A DNA stretch of 64,000 bases from positions 107,591,216 to 107,655,215 of the forward strand of contig OV050030.1 of assembly GCA_920105625.2 (NCBI GenBank), in the 5' to 3' direction. The notes under the pieces are model-generated. The model had not been told where the DNA came from, did not search any database, and saw only the letters and a program-made list of their open reading frames with translations. How positions within the stretch are numbered: the first letter of the stretch is position 1; every line of letters starts with the position of its first letter. Both the position numbers and the translations under genes were made by a program. Origin of the DNA: Clusia tigrina (lineage: Eukaryota > Arthropoda > Insecta > Diptera > Clusiidae). Positions 21,360-36,347 of the stretch are shown piece after piece.

Positions 21360-21681
21360 TTCGGCGTTACAAAAAAATTCTAAAGAATTTGTTGACGTAA
21401 ATTTATTAATGGGCTAGTAGAGCATTTGCGTTCTCTGCCATGCTTCACTTTTCGTTGTTACGACAACTTCTTGCATTGGCTCAAATTACTGTCCGGTACA
21501 ATTTCTAAAAATGTCAAGCCAAGCTTTCAATTCCTAATTCATTAAGTCATTTATAAATTTTAACTAAGTCTACACTTTTATGTTATAAAGTAATTTCAGT
21601 AATTCAATTAAAGACACATTCAATTCGATCATTCTCGGGACGTGTAACTGAGTTTTATTTGCGCATAGAGTGAGACATTAA
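21360..21681 (+). repeat. partial 5' LTR of the 412-like element
   Basis: 322 bp closely matching 62963-63283, ending GTGAGACATTA just before the primer site TGGCGATCC. It starts at TTCGGCG, so the U3 start is absent. Homology across the whole fragment with the right-hand LTR supports the LTR call. Confidence 0.85.
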
Positions 21682-21714
21682 TGGCGATCCACGTTTTCGA
21701 ACAATTGAAAAACA

Positions 21715-21999
21715 TTATAAAGTTTAGTATCGGAAGAGACAATCTATGCAAGTGAAAAATGCATAGCATTAAAAATACAAAATGAAGAAATTGGTCAGAT
21801 AGTGAGAAACGAAAAAACTGAGAAAAAAGATATTGTGCACTACACGCCTGTACCTGTGACAAACGAACATCAGGAAAATGAAACCAATTACTGGGCAATA
21901 AGCCTAGTAGGGTTAGTTACTTTATTCGTCGCGTTCATAATAATTAAAAACTACATTAAAAATAGACTTCGACAGGCAACAAGCGCACAGCGAATTTAA
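21715..21999 (+). CDS. small membrane-protein frame in the 412-like leader
   Basis: A frame open from before 21745 to the stop at 21997-21999, with ATG at 21802 (65 codons). The C-terminal half has a hydrophobic stretch of about 21 residues (WAISLVGLVTLFVAFIIIKN) followed by basic residues (KNRLRQ), the layout of a single-pass membrane segment with a short cytoplasmic tail. It lies between the primer site and gag, where no membrane protein is expected. It could be a captured piece of an envelope-like gene or a leader peptide. Function unknown. Confidence 0.4.
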
Positions 22000-22105
22000 T
22001 ATAGAACAGTAAAAAAAAAGTGTCACAAATTAAAAAAAAAAGTACGTCTCTAAGCAATATTGAAGAAGTGCCTCCTTGCCTTGAGGCGCCAACATCTCAC
22101 GAATC

Positions 22106-22321
22106 ATGGACGGGGGCTGTGGTAGTAATAACAGCAACATGAACAGCAATAGCAGCAGGAAAAACTATAACTATATTACAACAGTGGAAGACTGTGTACA
22201 ATACGACATCGTTCTTCATTTCGGAAACGAGCTATTGTCAGAGGTAAAGGAAGAACAAGGCAGAATCGAGTCAACGGAGGAGTTAATGCAAATACTTATG
22301 GCACCAGAAAGTAAAAGTTAA
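22106..22321 (+). CDS. small leader frame upstream of gag, unknown
   Basis: 71 codons with an Asn/Ser-rich start (NNSNMNSNSSRKN) and an acidic C-terminal half (LLSEVKEEQGRIESTEELMQ). Both palindrome arms keep it open, with one E/G change. I do not recognise it. It may be a leader ORF or chance. Confidence 0.3.
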   Translation: MDGGCGSNNSNMNSNSSRKNYNYITTVEDCVQYDIVLHFGNELLSEVKEEQGRIESTEELMQILMAPESKS

Positions 22322-22429
22322 GATAAGTTCCTTATATTATCAAAGTTATCATAAGAAAAATTAGGAAATTATAATTAATAATTATAAATTATAAAAATTA
22401 GGAAAAAATATACGAGTATATATATACTA

Positions 22430-23400
22430 ATGTCGTGGACTGCATTACTTCAACAAATTAATGATATAAAGAATGAATTTGATAGGTCTTTTAAATGTTT
22501 GAATAGAGAAAATTTACCAAAAAGGGAAACAGCACACAAGCACATCATTAATTTAGTTAACCAACATAATAGTTTGGTGACACTCTATAAAGATTATTTT
22601 GAAAAATTAGCGCCGGGACATTTAGTTTCTTTCGAAAAGATTTTTTCAAAGCTTAAAACTCGACTTGATGGTATTCTTGCAAGGTTTTCAATTAGAATAT
22701 TTTGACTTAAAATTAGAATTACAAGAAGGTACAGATTCGGACTAAGACTTGGATACCGCGACACTTTACCCGGAGTTACGAGCAGAAAAAGTAAAAATGT
22801 CTCAAGCAGTGACTGACTTTCTTACAAGTGCAGCAAAGCTCTTACCAGAATTTGATGGTAGGTCAGAAAATTTGCGTAGTTTTTTGGATGCGTTGCAGTT
22901 GGTACAACTGATAACCGACACGCATGAGACTGTTGCTATTACTCTGATGAAAACAAAGCTAAAAGGTACTGCTAGAAATATCATAACCAATGAAACTACA
23001 ATAGATCAGGTTATAAACAAACTAAGAATTTCAATAAAAGGTGATACTACAGAAGCACTTTCTGCAAAGCTTATGAATGTAAAGCAGCAAAAGAAAAATC
23101 CCAATACAGTTGCGAAAGAAGTTGAGGAAATAACTAACTAAGGGTTGCCATCTGAAACGGCATCGAAATATGCTACACAGACGGCAGTAAAGTCTCTAAT
23201 AAAAAATTCAACTAACGAAAGGACAAAAATTATTATGCAAGCAGGTCAATTTCCATCTTTGGGGGATGCTATCACAAAAATGTCAGTGCATCGGAAGATA
23301 GTAGTAGCACTTCAGATATTTTCTTTGCCAGTTCATACAGAAATTCTTCTCGTGGTGGTAGAGGCCGTGGAAGATTTGACGGTTACGTGGAAGATTTGTT
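22430..23400 (+). pseudogene. 412-like gag, broken
   Basis: ATG at 22430 follows a short TATATATATACTA leader sequence. Blocks are [39 protein letters not shown] and VSFEKIFSKLKTRLDGILAR, a frame break near 22700, then LLPEFDGRSENLRSFLDALQ and LKGTARNIITNET. A stop at 23139-23141 and a deletion near 23385-23400 removes the Asn/Arg-Gly-rich C-terminus that copy 4 (54532) still encodes. Confidence 0.82.
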
Positions 23401-24797
23401 GCTACATAACTTTCCACACCACTTTCACAAAAAACCCAGTATCTTTTTTAGTCGATACAGGAGCAGATATTTCGCTCATCAAAGGAAACATGGTATTTAA
23501 GTATGTACAAATAATATCGGATAATGGCTGCAAAATTAGAGGAATAGGAGAGGGAATAATTGAATCAATAGGAACAGTTACCGGAAATTTACTGGTAAAA
23601 AATTTTAACTGCATACATACATTTCAAGAGTACAAGTTCTTTCAACTTAAATGTTGGATCTCAAACAGTTTCACTAGCTTTAAACCCATCTCCTATGAAA
23701 AATTCAATTTCATTGCCAGCCAGAGCAGAAGTTATTAGAAAAATAGACGTTGAAAACTTGAATGAAGATTTGTTTGTACCTACACAAGAACTTTCAAATG
23801 GCATTTTTATAGCAAATTCCATACTTTCTAAATCTCATTGCCATGTAAGAATAGTAAACACGACTGAAAATAATGGTTTGCTGGAAAATAAATCCATCAA
23901 AACTGAAAGATTAGATAATTATGATATCAATCTCAAAAATTGCAAAAATACAGAACTCAATAATGAAAGGAAAAATCTTATTCTTAATAAATTATCTAAA
24001 AATTTTCCCAACTTTGTAAAGAAGGATCTAACTAAATTATATGAAGAGTTTAGTGACATTTTTGCGTTGGAATCCGATAAAATAACAACGAATAACTTTC
24101 ACAAACAAAAACTCAGACTAAGTGATAATAGCCCGGTATATATTAAAAATTATAGAATTCCAGAAACTAAAAAAACTGAAATCAATAGACAAGTGGGAAA
24201 ACTAAAAAATGATGGCATTTTAGAACCATCGGTATCAGAATATAATAGCCCTCTGCTACTGGTACCCAAAAAATCATTGCCAGGTGAAACTGCTAAAAAA
24301 TGGCGTTTGGTGATTGATTATCGTCAGGTAAACAAGAAACTATTAGCAGATAAGTTTCCTCTCCCACGTATAGATGATATACTGGATCAACTAGGTCGTG
24401 CTAAGTATTTTTCATGTTTGGATTTGATGTCAGGTTTTCATCAGATTGAACTCTCAGAGGAATCTAGAGATATCACTTCATTCTCAACAAATCAAGAGAC
24501 TTCCTTTCGGATTAAAGATAGCACCCAACTCCTTTCAGAGGATGATTCATTTAGCATTTTTGGGACTAAAGCCTGACCAAGCTTTCCTGTACATGGATGA
24601 TCTTATTGTAATAGGATGCTCAGAAAAACATATGTTTCGGAATTTACAAGACGTATTTTTGACATGCAGAAAGTATTATCTGAAGTTGCAACCTGAAAAG
24701 TGTACATTCTTTTCACAGGAAACTGTATTTTTGGGACATAAATGTACAGATAGAGGAATTCTTTCAGACAATAGTAAATATGAAACAATAAAAAATT
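23401..24797 (+). pseudogene. 412-like protease and RT, broken, 3' truncated
   Basis: Protease active site FLVDTGADISLIK (about 23446-23484). After a deletion near 23630, the frame from 23695 covers the linker and RT fingers (WRLVIDYRQVNKKLLADKF, LPRIDDILDQLGRAKYFSC). A 17-bp deletion at about 24496 between two TCAAG repeats shifts frame. The catalytic box FLYMDDLIVIG is then read in 24446-24799. The RT is cut at 24797. Confidence 0.88.
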
Positions 24798-25655
24798 AAA
24801 TTCTTTATTCCTGTGAAAGTACATTCGATGCCATTATGTATGGAACTCGATTTCTTTTGCATGGCCACCACGGGCACGCTTGCAGAAATCCAGGCGCTGA
24901 ACCCAATTTTCAACGGTTTTCAAGCATAAATCGGCCGATACTGCTGCAATTTCACGTTCGATATTCATACGGAGTTCATCAATCGTCGCTGGCTTGTTGG
25001 CATATACCATAGACTTGACGTAGCCCCACAGGAAATAATCTAACGGCGTCAAATCGCACGACCGAGGCGGCCAATCGACTGGGCCATTTCGTGAGATAAC
25101 ACGTTCACCAAACTTGGTTTACAGTAAATAGATTGTGGCATTCGCTGTGTGGCTTGTGGCGCAGTCCTGTTGGAACCACATGTCCTCCAAGTCCATATTA
25201 TCCAATTGGGGCCAAAAATATTCGGTTATCATTGAACGGTAGCGATTCGCATTCACAGTAATGTGCCGGTCTTGATCACCACGGAAGAAGTACGGCCCAA
25301 TGACGCCGCCGGATCATAAACCGCACCAAACCGTAATTTTTTCGGGATGCAATGATGACTCATGGAGTACGTGTGGATTGCTGTCTAACCAATAACGCAT
25401 ATTTTGCTTATTGACGAAGCCATTCAGCCAGAAATGAGCCTCATCATAAATTGGACGTAGCGCTGGAAGTTGAGGCGACTGACTCCGAATTTCGGTAGTA
25501 AATTTTAATAATTTCGACTCGTTGTTGGCTCGTATATCTTTGCACGATGAAATGGCAAACCTTACTGAAGAGAAATGTCAAAAGAGCGGAAAAAAATGGC
25601 GTCGTTTGCTGTCACTATCGATTTACTTTTGTAGCGTTTCTTTTGAAAACCCTTT
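24798..25655 (-). mobile_element. DD41D mariner, internally deleted, left-arm copy
   Basis: On the minus strand: the N-terminal transposase start (QQRVEIIKIYYRNSESVAST), then after a deletion a jump to DEAHFWLNGFVNKQN, the QQDCATSH region and PLDYFLWGYVKSM to the C-terminus (72 codons open, 25052-24834). At least two in-frame stops lie between. The outer end near 25650 reads AGGGTTTTC-type sequence after reverse complement; the other end near 24798 lacks a clear inverted partner. It interrupts or truncates the 412-like RT. Confidence 0.75.
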
Positions 25656-25878
<223 letters not shown>

Positions 25879-26105
25879 TGTTACGTTTTTACGGGCCTGG
25901 TTGGTCCGACCTCTGGATTGCGTAATAAGCACTAATAAACTCAAGTCGAAAAGATAGGATTTTATTACGATAATAAAATCCACTGCCAGTCGAGCTACTT
26001 TTTCAATACTTCTTAAAACTATTTAACTATGCTTAACTATATTTTCTGCTGCACAGCCTACTTATACAAATATTGTGCTGTGGCAGCAAGTGCTACTTTG
26101 TAACA
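25879..26105 (-). repeat. 3' LTR (227 bp), left arm
   Basis: Begins TGTTAC and ends GTAACA on the element strand, a perfect 6-bp terminal inverted repeat. It follows a purine-rich tract (AGGTGGAAGGTAG). An identical unit lies at 41229-41455. Confidence 0.92.
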
Positions 26106-26152
26106 CTACCTTCCACCTAGATTTGTTCGTCCCGAACAATAACGTTTATCTC

Positions 26153-26689
26153 CTAAACCGACAATCTGTCCAGATGCACTACTTTGAGTTTCCCTCTGTT
26201 TCCTGGGTGCTTTCGAATCCTGTACACCACGTCATTGATCCTTTTTATGACTATGTATTGTCCCTCCCATTGAGTTTGTAACTTTGGGGACAACCCTTTC
26301 TTCCGTTGTGGGTTGTAGAGCAGAATCAAGTCGCCTTCCTCGAAGCCCTTGGAGTTTGCTCGCAGATCGTACCTTGCTTTCATCTTGTTGCTCCTTAGGA
26401 GGGTGCTGTCTCTTACGAGCTGATGGATTTCGTCCAACTCCCTTCGTTTTCTAGCTACGAATTCGTCTACTCCAAGCTGCTCTGTAGAATTTACGCCAAA
26501 CTGTAGATCCGCTGGCAGCCTCGGATCCGAGCCGAAGAGCACCTTCGCCGGGGAATACGTCGTTGTGTCGTGTACTGCGGATCTATAGGCCAATAAGAGC
26601 GTTGCGATGTGCTGATCCCAGTCGCTCTGATGACCGTCTACAACCTTTCGGAGATGTTCCACTATCGTGCGATTAAAACGCTCGACCAT
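26153..26689 (-). pseudogene. gypsy integrase C-terminal part, left arm
   Basis: 178 codons open. It starts at the catalytic glutamate motif (MVERFNRT), then LLLAYRSAVHDTTTYSPAKVLFG and a C-terminal DNA-binding region (LQTQWEGQYIVIKRINDVVY, LKVVHLDRLSV). It is joined to the core by a frameshift in a run of A residues at about 26725-26735. No chromodomain is seen. Confidence 0.85.
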
Positions 26690-28534
26690 ACCGTCTGACT
26701 GCGGATGAAGCGGCGTTGTGCGTGTTTTTTTTTATCCCCAGCATTGCGCATAGTTGCTGAAACAATCTAGACTCGAAATTTCTCCTTTGGTACGAGTGCA
26801 GCTCCAAAGGGACTCCAAATCGGGATATCCAGTTTTCAATCAACGCTCCGGCGACTGTCTTAGCTTCCTGATTCGGGATGGCGTAGACTTCCACTTGCTG
26901 AAGTAGTCAACAACTACTAGCAGAAACCTATTACCAGCTTCATTAGTAGGAAACGGTCCGGCCACTTCTATTGCTACCCGCTCAAATGGTGCACCCACGT
27001 TATACTGGTGCATCTTTCCACGGCTTCTAGCGTGAGGTCCCTTCGCCTTGCTGCAACGATCACAAGTACGAACCAATTCTGCCACTAACTCCTGGCATCC
27101 GATCCAATAAAACCTCGCCTTGATTTTCTCGACCGTCTTTGATACACCAAAATGCCCTCCACTCGTGTCATCATGATAGGCCTTTAATATCTGTGGAATT
27201 CTGTCCTTGGGTACGATAACCAATCTTCGCGTTGCCTTGCCATCTGCGTTCTCCCAGATCCGAAGTAGACAACCGTCTTCCAGCGTTAAGCTTTGCCACT
27301 GTGCCCAGTACGCCTTCGCTATCGGGCTTTCTCCTGCTATCTCTTCCCACGTTGGCCTTCTGCCCTGCTCCATAGCTGTCATCAGGACCGCGAAATCAAC
27401 GTCATGATTCTGGTCAGCCCGTATTTGGTCAAGAGACCACTCCTCATCAGGTAGCGCGCCTAGGCGGTGGACATTTACCACCGCTTCGCCATGTTCGGAT
27501 TTACTGCAATGTGTGCACTCTGCTGCACAGGGGCGGCGTGATAGGGCATCCGCATTGACATGCTGTCTTCCCTTGCGATGTTCAATAGAGAAATCATAAC
27601 TCTGGAGTTGTTTGATCCAGCGCGCAATCTGACCTTCTGGATTCTTAAATCGCAATAACCATGTCAATGCCGCATGATCAGTTCTCAGCTGGAATTTCTG
27701 CCCGTACAAATATTTATGGAAATGTCTAACTGATTCCACTACCGCCAAAAGCTCCCTCCTCGTCAGAAAGTAATTTCTCTTCGACCTGGACAGTGTTTTG
27801 CTAAAGAAAGCAATCACCTTTTCCTCATCGCCGATGACCTGTGAAAGAACACTCCCTATACCAGATCCGCTAGGGTCTGTATCCAGTATAAATTTTTCTC
27901 CGGGAACGGGGTACGACAGGATTGGTGCTGAACAGAGTTTCTCCTTCAACAGCCGGAACGCGTCTTCCTGCTCCTGATTCCATACGAATCTCTGGTTCTT
28001 TCGTGTCAGTTCGTGAAGGCTACCAGCTATGTCCGCGAATGCGGGGACAAATCGCCGATAGTACGTGCATAGCCCGACGAAGCTTCGCAGTTCCTGCAGA
28101 TTGGTCGGTCGCGGCCATTCCTTGACCGCTCTTATCTTGTCATCATCAGTGCGCACTCTGTTGGCCGTAATTACGTGACCGAGGAAGTTCATCTCCGTCC
28201 GAAACCAAGAGCACTTCTTCGCGTTCAACTTTAAGCCGGCTGCTTCTATCCTCTCCAAAACCGTCCGCAGATTCCTCAGGTGATCTTCATAACTTTTACC
28301 CATCACGATGATATCGTCGATGTACACCAGACATATCTTCCCATGGAGTCCACTCAGAACGCGTTCCATCAGACGCTCAAAAGTTGCCGGTGCGTTACAA
28401 AGACCGAACGGCATCACCAGGAACTGCCACAAGCCATGGCCCACGCTGAAAGCCGTTTTTTTCCTTGTCCCTTTCGTCCATCTCCACTTGCCAATATCCA
28501 CTCTGAAGATCCAGCCTAGAAAACCATTCGGCAC
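26673..28534 (-). pseudogene. gypsy RT, RNase H and integrase core, left arm
   Basis: The long frame 28534-26840 has the RT box CLVYIDDIIVMG, the YYRRFVPAFADIAG motif, RNase H (FILDTDPSGSGIGSVLSQ, RRELLAVVESVRHFHKYL, RTDHAALTWLL), ADALSRR and an integrase zinc motif (HFGVSKTVEKIK, CDRCSKAKG). The first integrase aspartate site reads E (VAIEVAGPF). A shift near 26890 leads to 26894-26673, where the second aspartate site reads Y (LHSYQRRNFES). Two of three catalytic positions are altered. Confidence 0.87.
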
Positions 28535-29444
28535 CGGAAAGTGTGTCTAATATGTCGTCGATTCTGGGGAGTGGATAGCTGTCCTTCCTGGTGCCGTCAT
28601 TCAGCTTCCTGTAGTCAACACAAAACCGCGTACTTCCATCTTTCTTTTTAACCATCACTATTGGGGAGCTCCAGGGACTTGCAGATGGTTCAATCACCTT
28701 GTTTTCATGCATTTCTTCAACCATCCTCGTTGCCTCGTCCCGTTTGGCAAGCGGTACTCTCCTTGGCGGCTGCCGAATCGGCTTAGAGTCCCCTGTATCA
28801 ATCCGATGTTTCGTTATCGTGGTCCTGCCACGATCTCTGGGTTCGATCGCGAAAATGGACGAATGTTCCCGCAAGAGTAGTTGTGCTTCCTTTCTTTTGC
28901 TTCCCGTTAGGTTCTCGGTCCATTCTTGTATCCTGGCTTCCATCGCGGAGACGTTTGCCGGATCACTTTCCTGAGGGTTTTTCATTCCGCCGTAATCGTA
29001 ATTTACGACCATTGACACCTCCGAGCATTGGGCAATCGTTTCCCCTTTCTTTATGATTCTGGGGTGACTTGTGGGGTTCAATACTTGCACTGGCATTTTC
29101 CCGTCTTCTTTCGGAGCGACCAGAGTTTTTCCAACCAAAATTCCAGAGATTGGTGCATCTTTACATGCTTCTACCGCCCACAGTTTTCTCCCGTCAACAT
29201 CTCCAATTGCTTCCGCCCAAACCACTACTTCCGAGTTCGGTGGGACAACGTGTCGCTGCTTTACAGTAATCCGCCTTATACTGACTCCGTTAGAGTCCCC
29301 CACTTCCAGTGCCAGTTCCATATTGTTATACTTCAGGAGGCGTCGTTCCAAGTCCAGTGTTATACCATCCTTCAGTAAGATATCGATGCCAATTATAACC
29401 TCGTCGACGACATCTGCAGGTATGAGGTCGTGCTTCATCGTCAT
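28395..29444 (-). pseudogene. gypsy protease end and RT N-terminal half, left arm
   Basis: 349 codons open from the protease tail (VIIGIDILLKDGITLDL) through a linker to the RT fingers (SPWSSPIVMVKKKDGSTRFCVDYRKLN, PLPRIDDILDTLSGAEWFSR). An extra base in a seven-A run at about 28453-28459 moves RT into the 28534-26840 frame just after MDERDKEK. Confidence 0.87.
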
Positions 29445-29472
29445 ATTGCCAAGCGTAAGTGATCCAATTATC

Positions 29473-30986
29473 TCACGCAGCTTCCCCAGTCGCAGTCGTT
29501 AATCGAACTCCTTTCAATGGCTGCAATCTCCCGTCAACTAGATCACTTCTGATTATTGAATGCGATGCTCCAGTGTCCAGAATGAACGTGAGCGGTTTCC
29601 CGCTTACCCTTCCCTCCGCAGTCAGTTTATTCAGCTTTCTCGACAATGTGGAAATAAAGACTTCGGGGGCACTCGATTTGGGAGCCGGCTTATGACCCTC
29701 GTTAGGGAGCGTATCTTCGTCCTGAATTGACCTTAAATGTCTTTGCCGCTCCGGGGTTCGTGATCTTGAGCGCTTCTTACGCTGGCGGCAGTCGCGTGCC
29801 ATGTGACCTATTATGTCACAGCCGAAACACCGTCCTCGGAAAGTACCTCGTCGCACCGTAGTTCTACCCTGTTCGGGGCTCGTAATGGATTTAACTGCCC
29901 GTCAAACCGTCTCGAATATGTTAACTCCTTCTGCGTCCATCTGCTTCACCCTGTGTCCCGATAAAACCATGGAAATTGCTGTTTCATGGGTTTTCGCGTT
30001 ACTGACGGTCTCCGCGAATGCCTTCCTTGGAGCCGTTAGTATGGAGATTCTAGACTGCGGGTCGCGTATACCATCGACGAACGCCTGTGCCTTGAAATTA
30101 TCCGTTACTTCGGCGGTGTATTCCGGGTACGCCAGATGCGCCAATCTATCCACGTCCGCCGCAAATGCCTGTAGAGTCTCCCCAGGCCCTTGCCTCCGAT
30201 TCTTTTACTCCATGTAATGAACCTGTAGCATGTGTTCGCTGCCATACTTCCGTTCTACCGCACTCATTACAGCGGTGTAATCACCTCGTAATGCCGCAGG
30301 GACAGTTTGTAGCACCTCCGCGGCTCCTTCCTTCAAAGTGACGGTTAGTGCCGCTGCCTTTTCCGTATCGTTCCAGCGATTTCCGTTGGCCGCTGTCTCA
30401 AACTGCAACTTAAAGATGTTGAAGGGAGCAGTTCCGTCATAGGTCGGCGGTTCCAGCTTCATACTGCCTCCCTCCCGCACTTGCGCCGTGTAACCATCGC
30501 CGCTATTGCCGCCTAGACTCAAGTCCTCAACCCGCCGCTCCAGTCGTAAGATCCTGTCGTCAGAATCATCAAGGCGCGTCTTCACGTCAACCAACTCCCT
30601 TTTAACTCCTTCCAATCTTCCGGCGATTGATCCTGAAACAGCGTCCAGTTTTTCCATCAAGACTGAATTTGCTGCCTGTTGACGTTGCTCCTGGTCCGCC
30701 ATCGCTGCCAGTATGGCCGCCAATGTTGGCTCACTACCGGAGGTAGCTTTGCTCTCCCGTGCATCCTCGACTTCGGTTACATTGTCGCCGATGTTCTCCG
30801 TGAACCCGGCCATCCTTGCTTCCTCACAAGATTCCTCCAAGAAAAGGTAGTCTTCTACATTGAGGCTTTGTTGTTCTATGACGCCTCGTAGCCGCGCCTG
30901 CAACTCTACCTTAGTGCCTGCTGTCGAGAGTCCTCGCAGTTCCAACTCCTCTTCAGGTGTGACACTTTTAATTGCTGGAACCGCAT
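29473..30986 (-). pseudogene. SAP-domain gag and protease, three nonsense codons, left arm
   Basis: One reading frame on the minus strand. It has an N-terminal SAP-type motif (ELRGLSTAGTKVELQARLRG), a coiled-coil stretch (KRELVDVKTRLDDSDDRIL), the capsid-like region (YDGTAPFNIFKLQFETAANG), a CCHC knuckle (CFGCDIIGHMARDC) and a protease with FILDTGASHSIIR. In-frame stops are TAA 30205, TGA 29902 and TGA 29473. The likely ATG (30984-30986) is one base out of frame with gag. SAP domains bind DNA or RNA in other proteins; a role in gag is inferred. Confidence 0.85.
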
Positions 30987-31008
30987 GTTGTGTTTTTTTT
31001 TATTGCGC

Positions 31009-31027
31009 AATCCCACTTCTGACACCA
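31009..31027 (-). other. primer-binding site, tRNA-Leu type
   Basis: On the element strand TGGTGTCAGAAGTGGGATT follows the LTR end directly and matches the complement of tRNA-Leu 3' ends (CCCACT..TGACACCA). All four gypsy copies keep it (31009, 33412, 33906, 36307). Confidence 0.75.
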
Positions 31028-31208
31028 GCCTGTTTCGTCCGATCTCTGGATTGCGTAATAAGCACTAATAAACTCAAGTCGAAAAGATAGGATTTTATTA
31101 CGATAATAAAACCCACTGCCAGTCGAGCTACTTTTTCAATACTTCTTAAAACTATTTAACTATGCTTAACTATATTTTCTGCTGCATAGCCTACTTATAC
31201 AAATATTG

Positions 31209-31210
<2 letters not shown>
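31028..31210 (-). repeat. truncated 5' LTR, left full copy
   Basis: 183 bp, equal to the 227-bp LTR minus 28 bp at its 5' edge and 16 bp at its 3' edge. Its 5' edge runs straight into the (TA)n tract 31213-31290. Confidence 0.88.
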
Positions 31211-31291
<81 letters not shown>

Positions 31292-31296
31292 GTTAG
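31211..31296. repeat. (TA)n tract between two gypsy copies, left arm
   Basis: About 78 bp of TA between the 5' LTR of the full copy and the pol breakpoint of the truncated copy (CGTTAGGTATATTTCG). The mirror tract at 36046-36120 differs by only about 2 bp. Confidence 0.97.

Positions 31297-36045
<4,749 letters not shown>

Positions 36046-36123
<78 letters not shown>
36046..36123. repeat. (TA)n tract between two gypsy copies, right arm
   Basis: About 76 bp of TA, mirror of 31213-31290. Confidence 0.97.
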
Positions 36124-36125
<2 letters not shown>

Positions 36126-36347
36126 CAATATTTGTATAAGTAGGCTATGCAGCAGAAAATATAGTTAAGCATAGTTAAATAGTTTTAAGAAGTATTGAAA
36201 AAGTAGCTCGACTGGCAGTGGGTTTTATTATCGTAATAAAATCCTATCTTTTCGACTTGAGTTTATTAGTGCTTATTACGCAATCCAGAGATCGGACCAA
36301 ACAGGCTGGTGTCAGAAGTGGGATTGCGCAATAAAAAAAAACACAAC

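Larger units (their letters stand above)
21360..24797 (+). mobile_element. 412/mdg1-like element, copy 2: 5' half
   Basis: Partial 5' LTR (21360-21681), primer site TGGCGATCCACG (from 21682), leader with small frames, gag, protease and part of RT. It ends inside RT at 24797, where a DD41D mariner begins. Its LTR fragment matches 62963-63283, the 3' part of the full LTR at the right of the window; the first 170 bp of the LTR are missing. The missing 3' half resembles what is found at 61302-63283. Confidence 0.85.
25879..31210 (-). mobile_element. SAP-gag Ty3/gypsy element, full length, left-arm copy
   Basis: On the minus strand: partial 5' LTR (31210-31028), tRNA-Leu-type primer site, gag, protease, RT, RNase H, integrase, purine tract (26120-26106) and an intact 227-bp 3' LTR. 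The 5' LTR lacks 28 bp at its start, replaced by (TA)n, and 16 bp at its end. Coding sequence has three nonsense codons in gag and four frame breaks in pol. It is one of four copies in the palindrome, about 30 bases apart at most from each other. Confidence 0.9.

Noticed and set aside
22430..23141. Host gene resembling a novel small protein family
   Set aside because: Position after LTR, primer site and leader and before protease identifies it as gag, and several copies occur in the window.
30205..30945. SAP-domain nuclear protein gene
   Set aside because: The frame continues into CCHC knuckle, protease and RT between LTRs, so it is retrotransposon gag.
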